A stretch of DNA of 6,736 nt from Lentisphaeria bacterium (GCA_003477185.1 DMTJ01000395.1:1-6736), one strand, 5' to 3'. Positions 1 through 6,736 are shown, numbered from the stretch's first letter. A program made the numbers and translations. Notes: generated by a model from the sequence alone, not told the origin.

Positions 1-477
1 CTATTTACGTTGTCGACCACGACCACGCAGGCGGTAGTGGGCAAGTTTATCGCTGGAGCCATCTTTCTGGGGCTGGCGCTGGTCGGAACCTTGCCGCTGG
101 TGCTCACGGTGAACAGTCTTGGTTCGCCTGACAATGGCGCAGTGTTCTGCGGCTATGTCGGGAGCTTTCTGACCGCATTGGTTTTTCTGTCAATCTCGAC
201 GCTAACGTCGGCATTGACGAAGAATCAGGTGGTGGCCTTCATCGTCTCGGTAGTGATTTGCCTGCTGGTGATTCTGTGCGGCTGGCCGCCGGTGACGAAC
301 ATGTTCAGCTGGGCACCTACCTGGATTGTGGATGCCGTGGCTTCGTTTAGCATCATGCCACATTATCAGGGCCTGCAACGGGGTGTGATCTCGTTGGACG
401 CGGTGATTTACGCGTTCTCGCTGATCGCGTTCTGTCTGTTTGCCACTGACGTTGTGCTCAAAACACGTCGGGCTTGA
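1..477 (+). CDS. ABC-2 type (GldF-like) transporter permease, C-terminal part
   Basis: This is the membrane-spanning permease of an ABC transporter, acting in the inner membrane with an ATPase that should be encoded upstream. The reading frame is open from the first base, so the N-terminus lies outside the window; 158 residues are visible before the TGA. About four hydrophobic helices can be seen, near visible residues 16-37, 47-69, 77-97 and 130-153. The segments GKFIAGAIFLGLAL, SPDNGAVFCGYVGS and TSALTKNQVVAFIVSV match the C-terminal half of GldF/NosY-type (COG1277) permeases as I know them, as does the ending in a final helix followed by basic residues (KTRRA). The following GldG-like gene starts 10 bases after the stop, as in gldFG pairs. 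The TTG at position 10 is an internal leucine codon, not a start. The transported substrate is unknown. The family assignment is confident; a role in gliding is not implied. Confidence 0.9.
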   Translation, partial: LFTLSTTTTQAVVGKFIAGAIFLGLALVGTLPLVLTVNSLGSPDNGAVFCGYVGSFLTALVFLSISTLTSALTKNQVVAFIVSVVICLLVILCGWPPVTNMFSWAPTWIVDAVASFSIMPHYQGLQRGVISLDAVIYAFSLIAFCLFATDVVLKTRRA

Positions 478-483
478 GGAGAA
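476..483 (+). promoter_or_regulatory. Shine-Dalgarno of the GldG-like gene
   Basis: GAGGAGAA overlaps the stop codon of the permease and lies just upstream of the ATG at 488. It decides the start of the next gene in favour of 488 over an in-frame TTG at 440 that lies inside the permease. The overlap of stop codon and ribosome binding site suggests translational coupling. Confidence 0.75.
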
Positions 484-487
484 TATT

Positions 488-2395
488 ATGAGCGTTAAAA
501 ATAAATCATTTTCGGCCTACCTGACTTCGATCATTGGAGTCGCCATTCTGGCCGGGATCGCCTTGGCCGTGAACCTGATTTCGGCGCGCACCAATGTGCG
601 CTGGGATCTGACCGAGGATCAGCTTTACACGCTGTCGGACGGCACTCACGAGATGCTGGACAAGTTGGAAGCCCCGATCACGATCCGCTTCTACGCCACG
701 CGTAGTCGCAATGAAATGCCGATGTTTCTGAAGGCCTATTCGGAAGAGGTTGAAGACCTGCTGACCGAATATGAACTGGCATCGAAATTCATTCAGCTGG
801 AGAAACTGGACCCTGAGCCGGATACACCCGCCGAGGAAGCGGCAGCGATGGATGGCGTCAATGGCCAACCGATCGATGCGTTTACCAACGTTTATCTGGG
901 TGTGGCCGTAGAATGCCTAGGCGAGAAGGAAGCGATTTCCTATCTCAACCCGCAGCTGAAGGACAAGCTGGAGTATGATCTCACCCGGATGATCTATCGT
1001 GTGACCAACCCAGAGCAGCTGAAAGTGGGGATCATGTCCTCGCTGCCAGTCATGGGCTCGACACCGCCGCAGGCAAATCCGATGATGCCGCCAGCTGGTG
1101 GTTCCGAGCCGTGGTATCTGGTGACCTTCCTCAAGAAGGATTACGCGGTGGAGGAGGTTGCGACGGACGTGACGGAGATCCCCGAGGACGTGAACGTCCT
1201 AGTCGTGATTCATCCGAAGGACCTGAGCGAGTCCACGCAATACGCGATTGACCAATTCGTGGTCACCGGTGGCAAAGCGATTGTCCTCGTCGACCCGTAC
1301 ATGACGGCGGAAGAGGTGGACCAGAGCAATCCCATGGCAATGTACCAACACAATCCATCGTCGAACTTGGAAGCCTTGCTGAAGACCTGGGGGCTGGAGT
1401 ATGATCCGAAGCAGATTGCCGCGGACAACACCTACGCCTGGAAGAATCAGGGCCAGAAGCGCCCCGAGATCATGCTGATGGCTGGCGATGGACCGTTCAA
1501 TCGCGACGAGATCCTGACCAGTTCGCTCGATCGCGTCAACTTCCTGATGGCTGGCGTGCTGAAGGGCGACGGCGCGGATGGCCTGACCAAGACCGTGTTG
1601 ATTCACACCTCTCCCAACTCGGATTCATTCACGATGGACGAGATTCGCGGCTCGCAGGGTCGGCTTTCGCAACAGGTCGAAGGCGACGAACCCCTGGCGT
1701 TGGCAGTCAGTCTAAGCGGCAAATTCATGTCTGCCTTCCCTGACGGTCCGCCGGCAAGCGACGAGGTCGACACCAACGACGCCGATGACGCGAGCGAAGA
1801 TGCCAAGGTAGACTCAGGCCACGTTGCCAAGGGCGAGACCGACACGTCGGTTTTGGTAATTGCCGACGCCGACTTTGTCCATCATAGCTCTTGGACACAG
1901 GAAGCGCGCGACATGTTTGGACGGGCCCAACTGCAGCAGACCGCGGAGAACGTCTCGCTGATCCAGAATGCGGTCGAGCAGATGGGCGGTGACAGCAGCC
2001 TCATTGGCATTCGTTCCCGTGGCGTCACGGCTCGGCCACTGACTGAGATTGAAAAGTTGGAAGCGGAAGCGGAGGCTGCTTTTCAATCCAAGTTCAAGGG
2101 TATTCAGGACCAGATCGACAAGCTGCAGAAGCAGATCAACGAAGAAGGTATCAAGTTCGATCCCAAGAAGGGTCTGGTGGTAACCGAGGCTCAGAAGGAG
2201 CAGATCACGAAGATTCGTGAGAAGCAGGCTGAGGCCAAGAAAGAGCTACGCCATGTCCGCAAGGACCTGCGCGCTGCGATCACCGCAAAGCAGACTTCAC
2301 TGACCTGGCTGAACATACTTGGCGTGCCGGTTGTGGTCGCGCTGCTAGGACTTATTGTAGCATTCATACGCAGCCGGAGGATGGCAATACGATGA
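488..2395 (+). CDS. GldG-family ABC transporter auxiliary protein
   Basis: This 635-residue protein is the membrane-anchored, largely extracytoplasmic partner of the GldF-like permease (ABC_transp_aux/GldG type). A first membrane helix spans about residues 11-31, followed by NVRWDLTEDQLYTLSDGT (36-53), a signature of this family. The GldG/IFT52-like core shows VLVVIHPK (237-244), GGKAIVLVDPY (261-271) and, after a long insertion, VLVIADADF (455-463). Residues about 419-450 form an Asp/Glu/Ser-rich low-complexity stretch. Residues about 518-600 are a charged, heptad-like region that looks like coiled coil. A second membrane helix (about 607-628) and a basic tail (RSRRMAIR) close the protein, so both ends are probably anchored with the core outside. 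The start at 488 is set by the GAGGA at 476-480. The gene overlaps the next by four bases. The family is known from Bacteroidetes gliding but occurs widely, usually with unknown substrate. Confidence 0.9.
   Translation: MSVKNKSFSAYLTSIIGVAILAGIALAVNLISARTNVRWDLTEDQLYTLSDGTHEMLDKLEAPITIRFYATRSRNEMPMFLKAYSEEVEDLLTEYELASKFIQLEKLDPEPDTPAEEAAAMDGVNGQPIDAFTNVYLGVAVECLGEKEAISYLNPQLKDKLEYDLTRMIYRVTNPEQLKVGIMSSLPVMGSTPPQANPMMPPAGGSEPWYLVTFLKKDYAVEEVATDVTEIPEDVNVLVVIHPKDLSESTQYAIDQFVVTGGKAIVLVDPYMTAEEVDQSNPMAMYQHNPSSNLEALLKTWGLEYDPKQIAADNTYAWKNQGQKRPEIMLMAGDGPFNRDEILTSSLDRVNFLMAGVLKGDGADGLTKTVLIHTSPNSDSFTMDEIRGSQGRLSQQVEGDEPLALAVSLSGKFMSAFPDGPPASDEVDTNDADDASEDAKVDSGHVAKGETDTSVLVIADADFVHHSSWTQEARDMFGRAQLQQTAENVSLIQNAVEQMGGDSSLIGIRSRGVTARPLTEIEKLEAEAEAAFQSKFKGIQDQIDKLQKQINEEGIKFDPKKGLVVTEAQKEQITKIREKQAEAKKELRHVRKDLRAAITAKQTSLTWLNILGVPVVVALLGLIVAFIRSRRMAIR
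2376..2380 (+). promoter_or_regulatory. Shine-Dalgarno of the DUF4340 gene
   Basis: GGAGG lies 11 bases upstream of the ATG at 2392, within the end of the GldG-like gene. It supports that start and the ATGA stop/start overlap at 2392-2395. Confidence 0.65.
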
Positions 2396-3753
2396 ATTCG
2401 AAAACCGTAATACTTCTTGCCGTCGTTTGCGTCGTGTTGATCGCCGTGAGCGTCAGCCAGCGCAGCAAGAGCGACAAAGCCTGGTCCGAAACCACAGCAA
2501 AACGTGGCGAGACGGTCTACCCTGACTTCCCGATTGGCGAAGTCGACAAGATCGTGATCACTGGTGAAAGCGAAGTGACTCTGGTAAAGCCTGAGGATTC
2601 CTGGCAGGTCCAAGAGAACTTCGGATACTTTGCCAAAGGCGAGCAAATCGGCCGCTTCCTGAAAGCGGTCTATGAGCTGGAATTGAAGCACACACAGACG
2701 GTCGGCGAGTCCTTCTATCACCGACTTGAACTGGCTGCTCCTGGTAGCGAGAAGGGCGCGGGCACAGACGTGACCTTCTTCAAGGGCAGCACCAAAGTGG
2801 CGAGCTTGCGCATTGGCAAGGAGCACAAGAAGCAGGGCGGCGGCGGTGGCGGTCAGTTTGGCGGTGGTGCCGGCGGCTGGCCTGACGGGCGTTACATCCT
2901 GAATCCCGCGACCAAGACGGTAGCCGTGGTCTCCGAGACATTCGCGCCGATCAAGCCTGATGTCACAAGCTGGGTAAACACTGACTTCGTTAAAGTGAAG
3001 AAGCCAAAGCGCGGCACTGCCAAGCAAGGCGACAAAGTGCTGTGGGCAGTCTCACGTGCCCAAGAAAGCGACAGCCTTGCACTGGCCAACGTTCCCGACG
3101 GGCGCGAAGTCGATACCAGCAAGGTCAGCAGTATCGACTGGGCGCTGAATTATCCACGATTCGAAAGCATCCCGCTCGCCAAGGGCGGCGACGAGAGCGA
3201 GTACGGCCTCGAGGGCGGTCGCTCTTTCGAGCTGGAGACGTTCGACGGCTTCACCTACCTGCTCTCGTTTGGCACCCTCTCCGATGCCAAAGTCCCGGTC
3301 AAGGTCGCTATTGAGTATCAGGAGCCCGCTGCGCCGCAGCCCACAGTAGTGGCTGAGGATGCAACGCCTGAAGACAAGGCTCAAGCTGCTCAGACCGATA
3401 AGGCGGCGCTTGATGCACACAATGATGCGGTCAAGGAAGCCAAGGACAAGCTTCGCGACGAGACCCAGCGCTTTGTCGGCTGGGTTTTTCTCATCGGGCA
3501 CTCGACTGTGGATGACTTTCTCTACAGCGTAAATGACCTGCTGAAGGAGCCGGAAGCTGCCGAAGACGCTGGGGCTGAGATGCCTTCGTTGCCAACGCTC
3601 CCACAGGACACTGCGCCCCCGCAGTTGCCACCGACGCCGCTGCTGATTCCGGGCGCTACCCCAGTGCCTTCACCGGTGGCACCGCCAAAGCCCGCCACCC
3701 CACTGACGCCTCCGGCCCCGCCGCCTCCAGCTGCGGACTCCGCAAAGGAATAG
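2392..3753 (+). CDS. DUF4340 domain protein with proline-rich tail
   Basis: This 453-residue protein is probably an inner-membrane-anchored, extracytoplasmic partner of the GldFG-like transporter; DUF4340 genes commonly follow gldG-like genes. One N-terminal helix (about 4-22) serves as uncleaved anchor or signal. The DUF4340 pattern follows: YPDFPIGEVDKIVITG, then EVTLVKPEDSWQV and a GYFAKGEQIGRFLKAVYEL segment in the first 110 residues. A glycine-rich loop, GGGGGGQFGGGAGGW (149-163), interrupts the domain. A second DUF4340-like half ends near FVGWVFLI (361-368), preceded by an Ala/Lys/Glu/Asp-rich helix (about 322-360). The last 57 residues (397-453) contain 22 prolines and look disordered. 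The ATG overlaps the upstream stop codon, so translation is probably coupled. The biochemical function of DUF4340 is not known. The stop is a TAG, and the next gene lies in the same frame three codons later. Confidence 0.88.
   Translation: MNSKTVILLAVVCVVLIAVSVSQRSKSDKAWSETTAKRGETVYPDFPIGEVDKIVITGESEVTLVKPEDSWQVQENFGYFAKGEQIGRFLKAVYELELKHTQTVGESFYHRLELAAPGSEKGAGTDVTFFKGSTKVASLRIGKEHKKQGGGGGGQFGGGAGGWPDGRYILNPATKTVAVVSETFAPIKPDVTSWVNTDFVKVKKPKRGTAKQGDKVLWAVSRAQESDSLALANVPDGREVDTSKVSSIDWALNYPRFESIPLAKGGDESEYGLEGGRSFELETFDGFTYLLSFGTLSDAKVPVKVAIEYQEPAAPQPTVVAEDATPEDKAQAAQTDKAALDAHNDAVKEAKDKLRDETQRFVGWVFLIGHSTVDDFLYSVNDLLKEPEAAEDAGAEMPSLPTLPQDTAPPQLPPTPLLIPGATPVPSPVAPPKPATPLTPPAPPPPAADSAKE
3580..3750 (+). 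other. Proline-rich tail of the DUF4340 protein
   Basis: These codons encode residues 397-453, of which 22 are proline, including a PPAPPPP run just before the stop. Such segments usually act as extended linkers or cell-wall-spanning stalks. Here it sits at the very C-terminus with no following domain unless the next in-frame gene was once joined to it. Confidence 0.8.
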
Positions 3754-3762
3754 CGGCAGACT

Positions 3763-4965
3763 ATGGAGTCAGGCGAACTGCGAGTTCTGTACCTCTCAAA
3801 CGGAAAGCTGTTTCTCGCTTCGTCTGACTCTACCAAACCCGAAGAAATCGAAAGTACCTTCGCACTCGAAGCCAATAAGCGCGAGCGCGAGTCGTATGAA
3901 CGCCAGAGCTGGAAACAGGACGGTGGCGGCGGTGGCCCGTTCGGTGGCGCGGTCTGGGGCAGCAACAGCCCTGCCCCCACTGGCCAGGCTGTGCGAATGA
4001 TGAGCGTGACCGGCGGGGGCGGGAGTGCGGTGCTTTATTCGCTGCTTTCAGGCCCGGTCGGCGGCCTCTTTCAATACGACCTCTTGGAGAATCAGGAGAA
4101 GCGGCTGCTTCACCGCACTGATTTCATGGCCACCAGCCTGAGCCGCAATTCGGCGACCAACCAGATCGCCTGCTCGCTGCTTTCCGCAGGCGACCATACT
4201 GCGGGCATTGCCATTCAGGAGCCGAAGCAGACGCGCTTCGTAACCGTGACCGAAGGCGACACCATGGATCAGGCGCCATGCTGGCATCCGGAACAATCCC
4301 AAGTGTTGGTTTACCAGTCTGCGGGGATCGGCCGGGATGCGGACGGAAATTTTGGTGGGCTGGGCCCGTACTCGTTGGAGCAGATCGATCTTGAGAGCCG
4401 GACAGTCACGACGATTCTCGAAGATGAAGCTTCTGATTTTCTGTCGCCGAAATACGACCATTCCGGGACTCTGTACTACATCCGCCGGCCGTATGAGCTG
4501 CTGCGCGACAATAACTACGGGCCGATCGCAATTCTCAAGGATATCTTGCTCTTTCCATTCCGCCTGCTGCGCACGTTCTTCGGCTTCTTCAATTTCATGT
4601 CGATGATCTTCGCAGGCAAACCGCTCACGTCCCGCAACAAGAACACCGCAGATGGCATCGATGCGACGCGGATGATGCTGTGGGGCAGAATGATCGAGGT
4701 GGGGAACCAGCGAGCCAACGGCTCGAAAAGCGAGGACGGGATCGTCCCCGAGAACTGGCAGCTGATGCGCCACAACAGCACTAGCGAGGATGAAGTCATC
4801 GCTTCTGCGGTGGTCTCCTTCGACCTGGCGGACGACGACACCGTCATCTATTCGGACGGGGCTACGATCTTCCACCGGGATGCCGCTGGAAAGACATCTA
4901 CGATTTCCTGCATGGGAATTATCGAGCAGGTCTGCGCGTTCCGCGTCGGAGAGCCGGCGCAATAG
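3763..4965 (+). CDS. Uncharacterised protein, possible TolB/WD40-like propeller with membrane-like insert
   Basis: I cannot assign this 400-residue product to a named family. It begins with strand-like text (LRVLYLSNGKLFLASSD) and has no signal peptide. A glycine-rich stretch (GGGGGPFGGAVWG) lies at about residues 54-66. Several segments resemble propeller blades: VLYSLLSG followed by GGLFQYDLLENQEKRLL, then APCWHPEQSQVLVYQSAG, then LEQIDLESRTVTTILEDEASDFLSPKYDHSGTLYYIRRPYE, and VVSFDLADDDTVIYSDGATIF near the end. Between blades sits an aromatic, hydrophobic stretch, DILLFPFRLLRTFFGFFNF and onward (about 260-285), that could dip into the membrane. No catalytic motif is visible. The ATG has only a weak, distant AAGGA (3745-3749) upstream. 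The gene lies between the transporter cassette and comEC, 9 bases after one and 1 base before the other. A propeller-type scaffold or sensor is a guess from pattern; the gene itself is secure. Confidence 0.75.
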   Translation: MESGELRVLYLSNGKLFLASSDSTKPEEIESTFALEANKRERESYERQSWKQDGGGGGPFGGAVWGSNSPAPTGQAVRMMSVTGGGGSAVLYSLLSGPVGGLFQYDLLENQEKRLLHRTDFMATSLSRNSATNQIACSLLSAGDHTAGIAIQEPKQTRFVTVTEGDTMDQAPCWHPEQSQVLVYQSAGIGRDADGNFGGLGPYSLEQIDLESRTVTTILEDEASDFLSPKYDHSGTLYYIRRPYELLRDNNYGPIAILKDILLFPFRLLRTFFGFFNFMSMIFAGKPLTSRNKNTADGIDATRMMLWGRMIEVGNQRANGSKSEDGIVPENWQLMRHNSTSEDEVIASAVVSFDLADDDTVIYSDGATIFHRDAAGKTSTISCMGIIEQVCAFRVGEPAQ

Positions 4966-4966
4966 C

Positions 4967-6736
4967 GTGATTGAGCGTCTGATCCCTTGTCCTGGCGGCC
5001 ACTGCTGCCGGACTGTGCCGGCACTCCCGGCAGTGGTCACGCTCGCCCTCGGGATTCTGAGTACCACGGCAACGCATTTGTACACGACCATCACGACGAC
5101 AAGCGTGGTGATTTGGTGCACTGCGGTACTCCTGCTCGCCATCGGCGCGCTGCGCGCGGAAAGGCGAGTCAGCGCGCCTGTGCAATTACTGGTATGGCTG
5201 GCTCTGGGCGCAGGGCTCGGCTTTTGGCATACACGGGTAGACTCCAGCAGCTATCTCCGGCTGCTGCCAGCTGGCGACCAAGCGCACGTGCAACTGCAAG
5301 CCGTGGTCGTGGCAGACCGCCTGCTGCGCACCGATGAGCTGCGCGCGTTGGAAGATAAGCGCCAGATCGAAGTCGAGATTACGGCGCTGCGCGCGGACAA
5401 CGCCAGCGAATGGCGCCCGTGCTCCGGGCGAGTGGCGCTCAACGAGCGTCCCGAGGGCGTGCACTACGGCCAGAGCATCGTCACGGTGGGGACGCTGAGA
5501 GAACCACTACCCGCAGACCTCCCAGGCTTATTCGACTATCAGCAGTATCTGCGCACGCAGGGCATTCGCCATGTGTTCTATCTGAGCGAGTTCGCCACCC
5601 TCGTCGAGAGCCCGGTGGGCTGGCGGCGAATTCCCGTGCTCCTGCTGTCCACCCGCGAGCGACTCCTCGGACGCGCAGTGCGTGGCGTTTCGCCCGAGAA
5701 TCAGGCCGCGGTCGCGGCGATGACACTCGGCTTCCGCCAGGGCATGGATCCAAAGACCAAGGAAAGCTACATCGATTCCGGTATGATCCATCTGTTTGCT
5801 ATTTCTGGGCTGCATGTCGGTATTCTTTTTGGCCTATTGCTGCTGGTGCTGGCGGCTGTGCGTTGCCCGTTCAGATGGCGCTACTGGCTGGCCCCGGTGT
5901 TGTTGTTTGCCTACGTGTGTGCGTGTGGCGCGCCCGCCAGCGCGGTCCGCGCCTGGGCAATGCTCACGATCTGGTCACTGGGCCGCGCCAGGGACCGGCC
6001 GGTCACCGCGGTGAACTCGCTGTTTGCCGCCGCGCTGATGATCCTGCTCTGGTCTCCCTTTCAACTGTTTCAATCTGGGTTTCAGTTCTCGTTCTGCGTG
6101 GTGCTGTGCCTGATTCGAGGCTGGAACGCAGGCGAGGTATTCGTGCGGAGTTGCGGAGTTCGCAACGCCTTGATTCCACCACGACACCGCCGCCGCACCT
6201 GGTGGAGCGCGACCGGCAGAAAGGTGGTGATTCAAGGGACGATCGGCGTGACTGCGGCATGGCTCGGCAGCATCGGCCTCACCGCCTACTACAATTACTT
6301 GTTGATCCCAGGGTCGTTGCTGACTAATCTAGCTGCGGGTACGCTGGCATGGGTGCTGATGGTGGCAGTGCTGTTGAATGTGGCCCTGTGTGATCTGGCG
6401 TGGGCAGAGGCGGCCCTCTCCTGGTCGATAGACGGGGTTCTCGAGATTCTTGGGGGCTGTGCTGAGCTGTCGCGCTATCTGGGCGGGAGCTGGGGCGTCG
6501 CGCAACCGCAGCCCGCGCAGGTCGTGGCCTTCTACCTCTGCTTGGCGGTCGCCTTGTTTGCAACCTGCTCGCTCGGCCGGCGAGCGCTATTGTTCAGTCT
6601 GGTCGGGTGTGTCATCGTGACATTCACCATTCGGCCGCCTGGGCAGCTTACTGTGTTTGTACCGCGCTACAGCTCGATCCCGGTGGTCGTGCTCGAGCGC
6701 AATCATGGGAGCAACCCGATCGTGATCAACGCCGGC
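4967..6736 (+). CDS. comEC: ComEC/Rec2 family DNA-uptake channel, 3' end outside window
   Basis: ComEC forms the inner-membrane channel that brings single-stranded DNA into the cytoplasm during natural transformation. The frame is open for 590 codons from a GTG to the window edge. Three hydrophobic segments (about 18-34, 46-62, 71-87) precede an OB-fold-like DUF4131 region ending in FDYQQYLRTQGI (189-200). The Competence domain is clear: MIHLFAISGLHVG (273-285), ASAVRA (324-329) and FQSGFQFSF (368-376), followed by further membrane helices to about residue 570. A basic PPRHRRR patch lies at 404-410. The last residues visible (VVVLERNHGSNPIVINAG) would begin the metallo-beta-lactamase-like domain, but a VGQGD-type motif is not recognisable. 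The start is uncertain: GTG at 4967 lacks a good ribosome binding site, and GTG at 5015 is an alternative; no in-frame ATG is obvious nearby. The gene follows the unknown gene by one base, suggesting coupling. Confidence 0.92.
   Translation, partial: MIERLIPCPGGHCCRTVPALPAVVTLALGILSTTATHLYTTITTTSVVIWCTAVLLLAIGALRAERRVSAPVQLLVWLALGAGLGFWHTRVDSSSYLRLLPAGDQAHVQLQAVVVADRLLRTDELRALEDKRQIEVEITALRADNASEWRPCSGRVALNERPEGVHYGQSIVTVGTLREPLPADLPGLFDYQQYLRTQGIRHVFYLSEFATLVESPVGWRRIPVLLLSTRERLLGRAVRGVSPENQAAVAAMTLGFRQGMDPKTKESYIDSGMIHLFAISGLHVGILFGLLLLVLAAVRCPFRWRYWLAPVLLFAYVCACGAPASAVRAWAMLTIWSLGRARDRPVTAVNSLFAAALMILLWSPFQLFQSGFQFSFCVVLCLIRGWNAGEVFVRSCGVRNALIPPRHRRRTWWSATGRKVVIQGTIGVTAAWLGSIGLTAYYNYLLIPGSLLTNLAAGTLAWVLMVAVLLNVALCDLAWAEAALSWSIDGVLEILGGCAELSRYLGGSWGVAQPQPAQVVAFYLCLAVALFATCSLGRRALLFSLVGCVIVTFTIRPPGQLTVFVPRYSSIPVVVLERNHGSNPIVINAG
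4999..5036 (+). repeat. GC-rich inverted repeat near the comEC start
   Basis: CTGCCGG (5005-5011) is perfectly complementary to CCGGCAG (5027-5033), giving a 7-bp stem around a 15-base loop. CCACTG (4999-5004) can alternatively pair with CAGTGG (5031-5036). The loop contains the perfect palindrome GTGCCGGCAC (5015-5024). It is not followed by a T run, so it does not look like an intrinsic terminator. It lies 32 bases after the proposed GTG start and covers the alternative GTG at 5015. It may affect translation of comEC or be a chance product of GC-rich coding sequence. Confidence 0.4.

Noticed and set aside
440..487. In-frame extension of the GldG-like gene to a TTG at 440
   Set aside because: It would overlap the permease gene, and the good ribosome binding site at 476-483 points to the ATG at 488, where the protein begins with a typical basic N-terminus and membrane helix.
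2191..3027. Antisense open frame of 278 codons
   Set aside because: It crosses the junction of the GldG-like and DUF4340 genes, both supported by motifs, ribosome binding sites and overlap; no family resemblance is seen.
3052..3501. Antisense open frame of 149 codons within the DUF4340 gene
   Set aside because: It is a shadow of the DUF4340 coding frame with no start signal or recognisable domain.
4999..5036. Intrinsic terminator between the unknown gene and comEC
   Set aside because: The hairpin has no following U tract and lies inside the comEC reading frame.
4048..5142. Antisense open frame of 364 codons across the unknown gene and comEC
   Set aside because: It is Arg/His/Val-rich with no motif, spans two well-supported + strand genes and is explained by GC-biased codon positions.
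5410..6327. 305-codon + strand frame inside comEC
   Set aside because: It lies in another frame over the ComEC Competence domain, whose HLFAISGLHVG and ASAVRA motifs establish the real frame; its own translation is Arg/Pro-rich without motifs.

Overview
The window is one tightly packed, single-strand (+) gene run from a bacterium with moderately high GC. It holds no RNA genes, mobile elements, CRISPR array or recognisable terminator, and only very short intergenic gaps. It opens inside one gene and closes inside another. The gene set is a GldF-like ABC-2 permease, a GldG-like auxiliary protein, a DUF4340 protein, an uncharacterised propeller-like protein and ComEC. This set, with Shine-Dalgarno-led starts, fits best with Verrucomicrobiota or a nearby PVC-type lineage. 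That placement is inferred from remembered gene neighbourhoods, not from a search, and is only moderately secure.

Layout. Positions 1-477 hold the C-terminal 158 residues of a GldF-type ABC-2 permease. Positions 488-2395 encode a GldG-family membrane-anchored auxiliary protein. Positions 2392-3753 encode a DUF4340 protein with one N-terminal membrane anchor and a proline-rich tail; its ATG overlaps the GldG stop codon. Positions 3763-4965 encode a 400-residue protein with no family I can name; it looks like a partial beta-propeller with an embedded aromatic membrane-like segment. One base later, a GTG at 4967 opens a ComEC/Rec2 DNA-uptake channel gene that runs off the right edge (590 codons visible). 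No start-to-stop search restricted to closed reading frames would show this last gene.

How the genes may work together. The first three products form a recognisable cassette: ABC-2 permease, periplasmic GldG-like subunit and DUF4340 partner. The ABC ATPase is expected just upstream, outside the window. The cassette is named after Bacteroidetes gliding genes, but its substrate is not established outside that group. The unknown protein and comEC follow with essentially no spacing, so all five genes are probably co-transcribed. Whether comEC is functionally linked or only shares the transcript cannot be told from sequence.

Points most worth a second look: the unknown fourth protein; its in-phase position behind the DUF4340 stop codon and proline-rich tail; a glycine-rich FGG motif shared by those two proteins; and a ComEC C-terminal region in which the usual VGQGD-type motif is not recognisable.
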